A DNA stretch of 64,000 nt from Naumovozyma dairenensis CBS 421 (GCF_000227115.2 NC_016482.1:186001-250000); one strand, 5' to 3'; positions 9,749 to 21,938 are shown, counted from the first letter of the stretch. Notes: generated by a model not told the origin, from the sequence alone. Numbers and translations: made by a program.

Positions 9749-12700
9749 TTACCCTTTATTGGAGGTTATTTTTTTATTAGACACGTTTTTTTCATCTATT
9801 TTTTCCAATTGTCTTTTCTTGGAGTGTTTTATTATTGTTACATTACCACTATTGTTGGATTTGTGATTAATATTATCATTGTCCTTATTAATATAATTGC
9901 CATGACCGTTTGTAGTGTGTTGTTGGTCTTGTTGTGAATTTAAGAATATTTCATTCGTCGGTTGTAAAGGCTGTAGACCTGGTTTGGTGGGACCTTCTTT
10001 TCCATTTTCTTTCTTGAAAGGAACTCCTACTTCTCCTTCCGTTGGTCCGCCTTTTATTCGGGTATCTCTAACTGCCATCTTTATTGAGTCTTCCAGGTGA
10101 TTTAAGTTATTTACTGAAGCAACTGCACATTTCAGTGAATTTTCAACATTATCCTGAAATATACTATTTTTGCGTGCCAGCTCATTGAATTGTGTTCTGA
10201 TTATCTGATTATCTTCTACCACATTTTTTGTATTAATCGAATTATATCCACCATTATCGGCAGACATCTCTGTTTTTAGACGGGTAGAGTTGTCATACAT
10301 TTGATTGATGGATGCAGTTATTTTACTCCGTGTATAAGATAGGCCGTCCGTCACCTCTTTTTGGAACCCATTATTGAGAGAATCACACTGGTTTATTAAA
10401 TCGATTGACTCTTCCCATTTCTTTTTCCTTGGAATAAATAGTTCCATTTCTTTATTTATAACTTCATCAGTAGCTGCTTTAAAGCTATTCAACATCAAAT
10501 TCCTATTGGATTCTAAATGTTTATTCATCATATCCTTGAAAGTGTTGAATAATACATCCGCTGAGTTCGTAAGGGTTTGAGATGTACTATTAATGTGTGC
10601 GTTTATAAGGTCTTCATGGTTATTTTGGAATAAATTTTCATTTAAATATTGCTTTAAATTATTGTACTCTTCACTAATATCTGATAGATTTTGAGCAACA
10701 GCTGCGTGATGATTTTGAATCTTTATGTTGATATCGTTAATATCTTCTCCTATCTTTTTAAAATTCTCTGGCGTTTGTTTTAGGAAGCCTTCAATAAACT
10801 GTTTGTATGTTTTCTCAGCTTTTTCTTGGGTAGTTCCTAACATTTTTATCACTTCGTTTTGAATCATATCTAGGTTTGAACCAATATCAAAATCGGTACC
10901 AGAGTTGAGTGTTTTTATTTTGTTTTGATGATCTTGTAGTAGATTTCGAAGGGATAATAGATCGTCTTCCAGAATTTGTTCAATCTTACTCTTTACATCA
11001 ATTTGCTGACATTCGTAATTCTCTATCATTTTCTTGAAAGTATCGCAACTTGTTTGTAACTTAGAAACGCTCGACACCAACATTTGTTCTTTCCCATTCT
11101 GTATTTCAATTTTTTCCTGTAACATATTTATTGAATCTTGGAATTTAGATAATTTGATCCTTTGTAACTCATTAACTTCATTTGAGGTTCTTTTATCTTT
11201 TAATAATAATGCATTTTGAGATGATAGTCTTTCAATGATTCTTTTAGATTCATCTGCTTCAGTTTTATGGTTATCTAATTCATTCATTAATTTTTGGTAA
11301 TGTTCTTGACTCATGTAAATCCCTTCTTTTGATTTCGTTGACAGCAGATCTGATTTAACTTGGGATAATTCCGTTGTAATATTTTTCAATAAAATATCCT
11401 TTGAAATAATTGATCCTAACTGAGGTTTATTCTTGATATTTTTGGCCTTTGATGCATATTCTAGAGTACTACAAGTTTCTTCAGAAGTTACTTTTGCAGG
11501 TGAGATGGTGGCAATTAAAGCTGTCTTTGTATTCCCACCTAATGAATCTTGTAATAACCTAGTCAATTTGGACTCTCTAAATGGTATATGATTATTTCTA
11601 TCAGCCAAGGAATTTATTACTCTACCTAAAGTTAAAAGACTTTGATTAATGGATCCTGTTTCTTTAGCACGTTGGTTTATGGCACCTGATCTATTTATGT
11701 TTTCAGATCCCGCAAGATCTACTAGATTCATTTTGGATAATCGAAATAGAGTTCCTTGATGTTCCTTATAGAGTGTTATTGTAAATATTGTATGTGATCT
11801 ACTTGAAAAATCATTCATTTTAGTGGAGGCCACTTGTCTGTACTTGAGACCTTTTTGAAGCAATGCTAATCCTTCTTTTGCGTTACTGATGTGAAATTCT
11901 TGTAAATTCTGGATATATATCCCATTATTGTTATCATCTTGTGGTGGAGTCTCTAATGATGATGTAGGTAATTTTGGCGGATTAGTTCTCGTATTTGAAT
12001 TTGTGTTTAGATTTGAAGTTTGGTTTTTGGAGTTAGATAAAAATGAGTTTTTTGTCATATTTTTCACAGATGATGAAGCATTAGAAGTAAAAATATTACT
12101 ATTCTCTGGGTTACTATATCGTGAACTTTTCAATTTTCTTCTAAGATAATTATTATTTGTGGTACCAACGTTAGAAGTGGATGGGTTTAATCGAGGGGAA
12201 TTATTACGTGAATTAGCTCTACTACTTGCATTTGAACCTGGAACGTTCACATTCGATGCTGTTGATGAATCAAATATCCTTAATTTGTTAATGTTACTCT
12301 TACTATTATTTATAGAGTTGTTATTGTCATTTAATAAATCTTTTAAATCTTCATTGTACAATTCAATAAATGAACATTTAACAACATAATCTTCCTGATT
12401 CATTTCCAAAGTATCAAACAACTTAAATAAAATCCTTGGTATTATCCCAGCTGATTCACTCAGTTCACCATTATATAACTTTTCATCCCCAGTCATAGTA
12501 TAAGTTTTCCCAGTAGAAGTCATCCCATAAACCAGCACGGTACAATTATAACCCTTGATAAAATCCAGAAACAAAGGCTCCGCTACTTCATCAAATATCA
12601 ATTGTTGATTTGCAGAGGGACCAAATACTTTGTCCACTGTATAAGTTTTTGAATTCATTTGAGCTGTAATACCTACATCATCGGTGGTGTTAATTGATAC

Positions 12701-12958
12701 TTCGTTGGATCCATTGATATCTGGAACGGTGACAATTACTGAACTTTTCAGTTTAATCTCTCTTTCATTACGGCCTCTACAACGTACGGCAACTGTGATG
12801 TTTAATTCTTCCTCCTCTTGTTCACCTTCTTTTGGATCTCGTCGGGATTGTTTTTGTTGTTCTTGGGGAATTCTTCGACTGTTATTCTGTCTTGATGTAG
12901 CTGACAAAGTTGAATTTATTGATGATAATGATATATTTGAAGAAGGAACTTCAACCAT
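9749..12958 (-). CDS. CIN8: Kinesin-5 mitotic motor Cin8
   Basis: Cin8 is a bipolar kinesin-5 that crosslinks and slides spindle microtubules. The 1069-residue protein has an N-terminal motor domain with P-loop GMTSTGKT (145-152), switch I SSRSHT (385-390) and switch II DLAGSE (414-419), then a long coiled coil and a basic C-terminal tail consistent with a nuclear-localisation signal. Between about residues 211 and 345 the motor carries an Asn/Ser-rich insertion of more than 100 residues, at the position of the large loop 8 insert known from S. cerevisiae Cin8. Orientation and adjacency to NPR2 match S. cerevisiae YEL061C. The start is an ATG, and the upstream region is shared with HSP60. Confidence 0.95.
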   Translation of the reverse strand: MVEVPSSNISLSSINSTLSATSRQNNSRRIPQEQQKQSRRDPKEGEQEEEELNITVAVRCRGRNEREIKLKSSVIVTVPDINGSNEVSINTTDDVGITAQMNSKTYTVDKVFGPSANQQLIFDEVAEPLFLDFIKGYNCTVLVYGMTSTGKTYTMTGDEKLYNGELSESAGIIPRILFKLFDTLEMNQEDYVVKCSFIELYNEDLKDLLNDNNNSINNSKSNINKLRIFDSSTASNVNVPGSNASSRANSRNNSPRLNPSTSNVGTTNNNYLRRKLKSSRYSNPENSNIFTSNASSSVKNMTKNSFLSNSKNQTSNLNTNSNTRTNPPKLPTSSLETPPQDDNNNGIYIQNLQEFHISNAKEGLALLQKGLKYRQVASTKMNDFSSRSHTIFTITLYKEHQGTLFRLSKMNLVDLAGSENINRSGAINQRAKETGSINQSLLTLGRVINSLADRNNHIPFRESKLTRLLQDSLGGNTKTALIATISPAKVTSEETCSTLEYASKAKNIKNKPQLGSIISKDILLKNITTELSQVKSDLLSTKSKEGIYMSQEHYQKLMNELDNHKTEADESKRIIERLSSQNALLLKDKRTSNEVNELQRIKLSKFQDSINMLQEKIEIQNGKEQMLVSSVSKLQTSCDTFKKMIENYECQQIDVKSKIEQILEDDLLSLRNLLQDHQNKIKTLNSGTDFDIGSNLDMIQNEVIKMLGTTQEKAEKTYKQFIEGFLKQTPENFKKIGEDINDINIKIQNHHAAVAQNLSDISEEYNNLKQYLNENLFQNNHEDLINAHINSTSQTLTNSADVLFNTFKDMMNKHLESNRNLMLNSFKAATDEVINKEMELFIPRKKKWEESIDLINQCDSLNNGFQKEVTDGLSYTRSKITASINQMYDNSTRLKTEMSADNGGYNSINTKNVVEDNQIIRTQFNELARKNSIFQDNVENSLKCAVASVNNLNHLEDSIKMAVRDTRIKGGPTEGEVGVPFKKENGKEGPTKPGLQPLQPTNEIFLNSQQDQQHTTNGHGNYINKDNDNINHKSNNSGNVTIIKHSKKRQLEKIDEKNVSNKKITSNKG

Positions 12959-13200
12959 TGTATATTAATGCTATAATAAAAACAATATCCGATAGAATGT
13001 CGAGGTTTGCCTCAGATAAAAAATAGACAAAAATGATAATTGAGATAAAGTATGTTCTTTCAGAGCCTTCAAGTATGAATTTGAGTAGTTGTATAGGTTA
13101 TTCTTGTTTGGGTGGGTATCTTATTAGGGGTATTTTGTTACTGCTTTCGAAAGAATTGACTTGATGGATGTCATGTAAATCATGAGACAGATCATTGTTT

Positions 13201-13250
13201 TGATTTATTTTGTTTTATTTTGTTTTATTTTGTTTATTTGTTTTTGTTTA
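13201..13250 (+). repeat. TTTTGTTTTA tandem repeat
   Basis: Three to four imperfect tandem copies of a TTTTGTTTTA unit form a 50-bp T-rich tract just before the ACCCTA cluster in the CIN8/HSP60 spacer. Confidence 0.75.
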
Positions 13251-13266
13251 CAAGTTTCATTATACT

Positions 13267-13389
13267 AACCCTAACCATCTGTTAAGGGTTTCGAAAATTA
13301 ACCTAACTTTTTGCTTTAGGGTTTGCTAGGGTAAATAATATATGTAAAGGGTATTTGTTTACAACCCTATATTGAGAGTGTCAGGGTTT
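13267..13389. promoter_or_regulatory. Cluster of ACCCTAA/TTAGGGT sites upstream of HSP60
   Basis: Seven half-sites occur in 123 bp: AACCCTAA 13267-13274, AAGGGTT near 13284, TTTAGGGTTT 13315-13324, CTAGGGTAA 13326-13334, AAAGGGTA near 13346, AACCCTA 13363-13369 and CAGGGTTT 13382-13389. Both orientations are used. The perfect forms resemble Tbf1 sites; binding is inference. Confidence 0.5.
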
Positions 13390-13453
13390 AATTCATTACC
13401 CTCCTTTGTAAAAACATTATAGTCAATTGATCGTGAAGGAAAACACTCGATTT

Positions 13454-13486
13454 TTCTAAAAGATTCCATGGAAAGGTGAAAGGTTC
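13454..13486 (+). promoter_or_regulatory. Possible step-type heat-shock element of HSP60
   Basis: TTC triplets at 13454, 13464 and 13484 share a 10-bp phase, with inverted GAA triplets between them. This fits the gapped or step form of an Hsf1 site, about 160 bp before the HSP60 ATG. One expected unit (13474) is missing, so the match is imperfect. Confidence 0.4.
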
Positions 13487-13583
13487 ACAAAGCACACCGT
13501 CTTGCCTTAGTCACTAGAGGACATATAAGATTCAATAGCATATTGGTTGATTCACTTGCAATAGTCAACTACACCAATTTTGA

Positions 13584-15383
<1,800 letters not shown>

Positions 15384-17084
15384 TGAGAAACAGGCAAACA
15401 AAAAAAAGGCCAATGCATAACTTCTGATCTCCTTGTAAAAAACATATCAAACTCACAGAACTATATATTATTGATATCTTGTAAATAGGCAGAAAAACCA
15501 TAATATATAGACATCTATATGAAGTAAATAATACATACTATAAAAGAAGAAGATCTATTGATGTTGGTTTTGAAGATTGTCGAGTTCGGGGAAGGGAATA
15601 TGAAATTTTTACCTTGTATCTCAAGGAGAGAAAAATTAGTATAAACGTGGACAAATTACAGCTGTAAACTTCTAGTATCTCTTTAATGAAGTTTACAAGA
15701 TAGGTATTATTGATAAAAATACTATTGCACTTAGAATTGGAACGACGAATTATACATAGCCCCGCGATGAATAAAAGGTACCTATTCAGTTGCACCGGAT
15801 ATTACAGTCAGTAGTAACTGTTCATCACCCCCTCTCTAGGAGAGAAAAATATAAAATAAATAATATTGGATTATATAATTATAAGAAGACGTGTTCTTTT
15901 ATATATAAGGATATTGCAATGTAGGAAGCGATAAAATAAGGCCCATTAATACTTGCAACAAATCCTTCAATAAATTCTTTACGTCATTCAAAAAGCTCAT
16001 GCTTTGTTTACTTTTGATTATTTAATACCTCATTTTTAAATTTTCTTCAAAATTAAAAATTTGGTATAAATCAGACAGAAAATAAATACTTAAGATAGAT
16101 TTGTTCGGATGTAACATTAGACTCAGAGGCAATCTTTTCTGTTCTTCTATATGAGGGTTATCATAGCACTTTTGTTGTCTTTATTGGTTACTTAAGTGGT
16201 TATTTGATACTGTACAAGCTTGATTGGCTATTTGCCTTTGTCATTACGTATTTTATGTATTAAAGAAGGGTGGTATCTTTCTAATCTTCAGGGTTTTTTT
16301 CCCTTGTCCAGTTCATATACTCCACACCACAGTTTAAGTGGTCGAACCAGGCTACAAGAATCGCCCGTCCAAGAATATTTGCTCTAATTCCGAAAGATTA
16401 TGTGTTACTTTCTCATCCAATGAATTATTGTTAAAGACTATAATAAAGAAAGAGTGTCTGTTTGTTAACCTTGAACTCCAAATCGTATTGAATACCTTAC
16501 CTGTCTATAATAACTAGAATCATATATAGCGAAGATTAATTACTGTCTAGAATGTACACGCTTTTGAACTTTCTGAAACTACTTCTCCAGCAAACATGAA
16601 TTATTTAGTTATTTCAGACAAATTTACTCAAACAATAACACAGCTGTGACACTCCTCTCTGTATGTGTGAAGCGCAACTTCCCTTGTCTAACTTCAGCAA
16701 GTTCAGCAAGTTCAGCAAGTTCAGCAAGTTCAGCTTAGCGGCTAAAAGTAACTTGAAACTCCAGTTTGCATTATTCTTTGCCGCCGCCCCTACGTACCTA
16801 CGCTCCGTCTAGAAGGGGAAAGCCAACTGCAAAGGGCAGCGCGGCAGCAGCCGCTGTCGACCGAGACTTTTTCTTTAAACTGAAAAATAAAGAAACTGAA
16901 AAAGGTAAACATTGAAAAAAAAAAATCTCAACAGATTAACTCATCTCATCACTTACTTTAGAAACAAAAACAGGGCAGAAGGTAACTACTAATTAGAGCA
17001 TCCATTCTCATCTCATCTTCCCTATTCCCATAAACCCAGCACCACCACTTTTCCACCCACTTTGCAGGAGGATATGCAAAAGAT
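15384..17084. other. HSP60/RRN11 intergenic region
   Basis: I see no gene in these 1.7 kb. The open frames are short and unsupported. The region holds a 9-bp minisatellite (16693-16734) and, just after it, a short GC-rich island (about 16780-16860) unlike the AT-rich surroundings. This could be a promoter element for RRN11. An upstream ATG at 17074 is described separately. Confidence 0.5.
16693..16734 (+). repeat. TTCAGCAAG minisatellite
   Basis: Four to five perfect tandem copies of the 9-mer TTCAGCAAG lie about 350 bp upstream of RRN11, outside any reading frame. Confidence 0.85.
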
Positions 17085-17103
17085 ATGTTCGAATTACCAA
17101 TAA
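17074..17103 (+). promoter_or_regulatory. Overlapping upstream ORF at RRN11
   Basis: An ATG at 17074 opens a nine-codon frame that ends with TAA at 17103, after the RRN11 ATG at 17085 and in a different frame. Ribosomes starting there would pass the main start, so it may repress translation if it lies in the mRNA. The transcript start is unknown. Confidence 0.5.
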
Positions 17104-18704
17104 TATATAATAATAAAAGAACTGCTACAGAGAGGAAGATTCGTTACACCTATATAAATCAACTTTCCAAAAAATATAATAGAACTCAAAATCGTCATAA
17201 TAATAATAATAATAATAATGGAATACTCCCGACACCAGAGAGTTCAGCTACTGAAAGTCATGATGATGATGACGCTACAACGAGCGATGACTTGATAAAA
17301 AGGAAACGGCTAAGGAGAAGATGGAAAAGTGTCATAGGCGAAGCTTATTCAGACACGGATCTGGACGACGACGATGACGACGAAGAAGAAGAAGAAGACG
17401 TCGACGTGGAGGATGAAATGAGTGATCATCATGAGTCTGCTCATCATATCCATGAGAATGAAGAACGTAAATTTTTCAAAAAATATGAAAAACCACAAGA
17501 AACTTTTGAAATATGGCAAACTAATAATTTGAAAAGGGTACCGATTAATAAATCTATGATCACATATACGAAATTGAAAAAAATTGAAAAACAAGCGAAA
17601 AGGAAAATAACTGTTCCATTATTACATGCTTCAAAGATAAATAAACTATGTTTTGAAGCTATGTCTGAGGGACTTGAATTAGTTACACCTTTGGTCACTA
17701 TTGAAAATTTCTCTTTACAACACATTGAAAAATTGACCACCCTTCTCTATTTGAATGTATCTAGAGAAAATTGGGATATTGCCTACCGAATATTCACCTT
17801 ATTAATAAGAATAAAAAAATTAGATATCAGATCCATTTGGGGCATAGGAGTTAGGATCCTTTCTGAGAAGTCTCCTACTAAAACGTTAGATTTCTTGAAT
17901 TGGATGAATAGCGTTTATTCTTCAAGATTGAATTTCATTCAAGGAATTAACTACAGAATGGACCCTGTCTTTAAAAGTGGTTCAAGAACTCATACACCTA
18001 AATATACTTTGACATGGTTATGGAAATCATTAATTCAATATAGTACAAAGAAAATAATATCTGGAAATAATAATTCAAACGAATCTCTGGAAGATGGGTC
18101 TTCATCCGAATTAGATATAGATATCAACATTGATAGAAATAATTTATTAGACTTGATTGAAAAAATTTCTGAAATGGTTTTGATCCCACCATTCATGGAA
18201 GATTCTGAAGTTTGGTTCATCTATTCGTTATGTCATATGGTCCTTGCTGATGATTTATCGTCAAAATTCAATCCCTTGATATCAAATGGATCTCGAGGTG
18301 ATATAGAAAGAAATCAAGTCATTCAACATATTCAAAAAACAAAAAGTTATTTACAAACTTCTATGAATAAAGGTGATTTCGAATATCCTGAAAAATATAT
18401 TTTGAAGCAATTATCTATTTACGAACAACGACTTTATGCATCCGATCCTACTAGTAATAATAACAATGTTACTGATGAGGATGTGGATATGCAACTTCAA
18501 GATATTCCAAATCCATATTCAAATAATACCAATAACGCAACAACGAATATCAATAATAGTATAGCAGAAGACTACATTTTTTCTGATTTCAGTTTTGATA
18601 AGGATCTGGAAGATTTGGATACTCAAGATCCTAAGATATATGGAAGAGAGGAAGATGAAGAACATTATGAAAATAACTTGGTACAATCAGATTCCAGTGA
18701 ATGA
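17085..18704 (+). CDS. RRN11: RNA polymerase I core factor subunit Rrn11
   Basis: Rrn11 joins Rrn6 and Rrn7 in core factor, which recruits RNA polymerase I to the rDNA promoter. The 539-residue protein begins MFELPIIYNNKRTATERKIRYTYINQ, very like the start of S. cerevisiae Rrn11 (YML043C). The middle part (about 170-330) is a helical, TPR-like region with EAMSEGLELVTPLVTIENFSLQHIEKL and RENWDIAYRIFTLLIR. An acidic Asp/Glu run (about 90-115) and a poly-Asn run are lineage-specific inserts. I rely on N-terminal similarity and overall layout, because this protein family diverges quickly. The ATG is preceded by an overlapping upstream ORF. Confidence 0.88.
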   Translation: MFELPIIYNNKRTATERKIRYTYINQLSKKYNRTQNRHNNNNNNNGILPTPESSATESHDDDDATTSDDLIKRKRLRRRWKSVIGEAYSDTDLDDDDDDEEEEEDVDVEDEMSDHHESAHHIHENEERKFFKKYEKPQETFEIWQTNNLKRVPINKSMITYTKLKKIEKQAKRKITVPLLHASKINKLCFEAMSEGLELVTPLVTIENFSLQHIEKLTTLLYLNVSRENWDIAYRIFTLLIRIKKLDIRSIWGIGVRILSEKSPTKTLDFLNWMNSVYSSRLNFIQGINYRMDPVFKSGSRTHTPKYTLTWLWKSLIQYSTKKIISGNNNSNESLEDGSSSELDIDINIDRNNLLDLIEKISEMVLIPPFMEDSEVWFIYSLCHMVLADDLSSKFNPLISNGSRGDIERNQVIQHIQKTKSYLQTSMNKGDFEYPEKYILKQLSIYEQRLYASDPTSNNNNVTDEDVDMQLQDIPNPYSNNTNNATTNINNSIAEDYIFSDFSFDKDLEDLDTQDPKIYGREEDEEHYENNLVQSDSSE

Positions 18705-19080
18705 ACCATTGCCGTCTACAACTACTCTCTTGCAAGAACAATTCCATTCTATTTATAAATTATAGACTATAAAAAACATATTGCATATAATAACATAATC
18801 TTTATTTTAAGACATATATATTCAAGCAAAAGATAAGCCGCTTTGCAATACAATCTGGTCCATTAACTTTTTATTCACTAGAGTGATTATCCATATGTTG
18901 CTTTAAAATATGGTAAAATCTCAAAATCGTTTTAGTGTTTGGCTGTACAATCACACTTAAACACATTTCTAGATCGTGTTCAGCACACGAACATTTGAAA
19001 TAATATATATATACATATACATCTATAGAACAATATTCATGAAGTCCCGCCATGCAATTGAAGGAACTCACCAGTACAAA
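18705..19080. other. RRN11/Zn-cluster gene spacer
   Basis: No gene is seen. A TATATATATACATATACA stretch at about 19002-19020 is a good TATA candidate for the Zn-cluster gene and argues for a start downstream of it. Confidence 0.55.
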
Positions 19081-21636
19081 ATGTCATTGCAACAAAAGTC
19101 TCTAAGGCGTCAGAGACGTAGCCACGTATGCATCACTTGCAAGAACCAAAAATTAAGATGTGACCGTGAACGCCCTAGTTGCTCTAGATGCAGAAGAATC
19201 GGTAGAGATTGCGTCTACGAATCACCTACACCTGAAGAGACCATGACTAATCATGGCAACAAGGAACTCTCAGTCACCAGTGGGATCTCCACTGATGGTT
19301 CTCTAGAAAACAATGATGAATTTCACAATGAAAAACCCAACAACAGCAATACCCTTCAATTCGATGAGAAATTACATCTGTGGAATCCAAAAGATATGTA
19401 TCTCACTCATGGTTATCAGACATTCGTTGACTTTCCATATGGAACGCATAGTATTGCACAATACGATCCATATTTGAGGTTATTTTGCCCTTCAATCCAT
19501 GGTACAACATTGGCAGATTTACAAAGCCGGTTGGAATTCATCTTAGACGAATCCAAGAACCCTGAAGCACTCTCTAAGAGTCCATTTAAAACACTTGAAG
19601 ATATTAGCCCATTAATGTTTATTGAAGATGCTGTTGTTAAATGGGTCGATAAAACGAATAGTTACTTAAACAGTCAAATACCATTAGAATATTTTAACAC
19701 AATGTATACAATCGAAGATAGAATGCATCCTTCTTTAATGGCAGTGGTTAAACAAATAGTGGAAGACATAGAGAGTTTATTAGTTAGTAAACCAACAATT
19801 GACAAGTTATTGAAAGATTTTTATGAAAATATATATCCATATTATCCATTTATTGAAATTGAATTGTTCGATCAAAATTTATCGAAAATATACACTGAAG
19901 TTCTTGGTTCTTCTCGCTATAAGATAAATGTCTTTCAAGAAAATATTAGGTTTAACCTAGAAATATTAACTTTATTTCTTTTAATCCTCTCCATCACATT
20001 AAATAACCCAAACCTGAATTATACTGATTATAATACACCAAGAGAAAACAATACAATACTTTCAAAGAAATTATTAACTATATCGAAGAAGTTGTTATTT
20101 CTGCTAAATGGGTTCAAATTCACAACTGAAAACATTCTATGTTGTTCGTTATATGTCTTTGTAGCTGAATTCTTGGATCCAGCAAATCCTGATATGCATA
20201 TTGCACATGACCAAATTTTAACGTTGAAATGTTTAACAGAATTGTCCTATACTTTGGGATTATACGAGGAACCATCACAATTTACCCGATATTCTAATAG
20301 AACAGAATCAAATTATAGATTCTTTATGTTTCGGAGGAAACTATGGATTGGGCTCCAATCTCTCATCCTCGAATTTTTATCAGCTGATGGTGGTTGCAAC
20401 GAAGTTAACCACAGATATTTAAGTAATTTTTTAGGCAAAAATCAACAAATAATACCATCATTTATGGAACATTTCCATTCAGCATCTACTTTTGATAGAC
20501 AATTATTCGAGATTCACGATAGTGTATACCATTTCCATATACTTCTGAATAACGTGATGTTGGACTGTACTTCAAATTCTCAAGAGCAGGACCTCAGTAA
20601 AATAATGGAATCACTAGAACGTCTAAAGAAATTTACTTTCAGAAAGTTTCCTTTATCAAAGCTAGCAGAAATTGAGAGCTACACCATTATTGGGGGACTT
20701 CAATGGAAAAATGCAAGATTTGACATTGAAATGATCGAAAGGACAATCATTTTGAAAATAAATATGATCTTTTTCTCAAGTTTAATGAATATATTCAATT
20801 GTTTAGCAATATATTTTGAAAAAAAATGTTCAAATAATTGGGAAAAATATGAAAGATTTTATCTATTTTTTTTTCCTCGTGGATTGGATGCTTATTTAGA
20901 AGTGGCTACTTTAACAATAAACTATTTAAGAGGCAGTTTTTCTTCATCTATATCAGCTAGTCATGAATATTTTTTGAATAAATCAGTTGCATATATTTCA
21001 ATCAAGATCATTAGTATTCAACTAAGTTACTTATTAAGAGTTTCATATAAACTTGATATGGTTAAGAAAAATGAACCATCAACTTATATGTTCTTTCAAG
21101 AGTCATCAAACAGCACTAATGCTGTTTCAGAAATTACAATATTATCTTCTACTTTAGAGCATATAAGGGGTCACGTTTATTCTATCATACATTCTACTTT
21201 AGAAAGGTACGATGATTTTTTATTTGGAATATATCAAGTTATGTTAATGGGTAATTATGTTTATTATTTGTTGGAACATAATATCTTAACCAAAACAACC
21301 AATGAATTTTGGAGAAAAATTCTCAAGACTAATGATATACCTATTAAGATATTAGATAAAATAAAATTAAAGTGGGGGTTAGGTAAGGAAGATCAAAATG
21401 TTATAAATTACTATACAGAGAATCCGATTTCTTTATCAAGTTTTAATGGCAATTTGTTAAAAACTGTAGAACATAAACTTCAAACTGCTGATGTTTATGA
21501 TAAACTATTATCTGTATCAAATATTCCATACCCTTCATTTCATGAGGAAGGTACTTTAGATCAATTACTTGAATCCAATATAGATTTATTCTCAACTATA
21601 ATTGGGGACAATTTAGGTGAGCTGCCTATTCTTTGA
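19081..21636 (+). CDS. Zn(II)2Cys6 transcription factor, identity unresolved
   Basis: This is a fungal binuclear zinc-cluster activator. From the ATG at 19081 (851 residues), the cluster cysteines are 17, 20, 27, 34, 37 and 44, a perfect CX2CX6CX6CX2CX6C. The basic run before it and the linker after it fit DNA binding. The long middle part is helical and Leu-rich, like the fungal-specific regulatory domain. I cannot assign a S. cerevisiae orthologue with confidence. The open frame extends to a GTG at 18976. An in-frame ATG at 19039 is an alternative start, but it has T at -3 and lies very close to the TATA candidate, while 19081 has A at -3. It sits next to a GRE2-type reductase on the opposite strand, tail to tail. 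Confidence 0.9.
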   Translation: MSLQQKSLRRQRRSHVCITCKNQKLRCDRERPSCSRCRRIGRDCVYESPTPEETMTNHGNKELSVTSGISTDGSLENNDEFHNEKPNNSNTLQFDEKLHLWNPKDMYLTHGYQTFVDFPYGTHSIAQYDPYLRLFCPSIHGTTLADLQSRLEFILDESKNPEALSKSPFKTLEDISPLMFIEDAVVKWVDKTNSYLNSQIPLEYFNTMYTIEDRMHPSLMAVVKQIVEDIESLLVSKPTIDKLLKDFYENIYPYYPFIEIELFDQNLSKIYTEVLGSSRYKINVFQENIRFNLEILTLFLLILSITLNNPNLNYTDYNTPRENNTILSKKLLTISKKLLFLLNGFKFTTENILCCSLYVFVAEFLDPANPDMHIAHDQILTLKCLTELSYTLGLYEEPSQFTRYSNRTESNYRFFMFRRKLWIGLQSLILEFLSADGGCNEVNHRYLSNFLGKNQQIIPSFMEHFHSASTFDRQLFEIHDSVYHFHILLNNVMLDCTSNSQEQDLSKIMESLERLKKFTFRKFPLSKLAEIESYTIIGGLQWKNARFDIEMIERTIILKINMIFFSSLMNIFNCLAIYFEKKCSNNWEKYERFYLFFFPRGLDAYLEVATLTINYLRGSFSSSISASHEYFLNKSVAYISIKIISIQLSYLLRVSYKLDMVKKNEPSTYMFFQESSNSTNAVSEITILSSTLEHIRGHVYSIIHSTLERYDDFLFGIYQVMLMGNYVYYLLEHNILTKTTNEFWRKILKTNDIPIKILDKIKLKWGLGKEDQNVINYYTENPISLSSFNGNLLKTVEHKLQTADVYDKLLSVSNIPYPSFHEEGTLDQLLESNIDLFSTIIGDNLGELPIL

Positions 21637-21938
21637 TGAATTCTATCGGCTAATATTCTTTCATATGACTTTACAGGCAGGTACTTTACGGCGTCTGTTT
21701 CAGATCAGATGAACCAACTCTTCGTGCCGTTAAGGAAATGAATAGGCTGCAGGAGTAAGTGATCATATATACAATCGTCCCAATTTTAGAATAAATAGAA
21801 GTGTATCCTGTTATCATATCTTTTATAGAGTATATAAGAGAAATTAAATTGGGTAGTTCCAATCATAAATACACTACAAAAAAACGCTGTCCAAGAGATC
21901 TGAAGAAAAGAAACTGTTAGTACCAAAAGAAAAAAACT
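21637..21938. other. Convergent spacer
   Basis: This is a 302-bp spacer between the 3' ends of the Zn-cluster gene and the reductase gene. I see nothing beyond AT-rich 3'-end sequence. Confidence 0.5.

Noticed and set aside
16385..16405. TTCCGAAA centromere CDEIII-like core (also near 24366, 39047 and 45424)
   Set aside because: No CDEI plus AT-rich CDEII at the right spacing; the flanking consensus does not fit. Centromeres in Naumovozyma-like yeasts may be different, so absence is not proof.
18976..19080. Longer N-terminus for the Zn-cluster factor
   Set aside because: It begins with GTG and runs through the TATA candidate. The ATG at 19081 has better context; 19039 remains possible.
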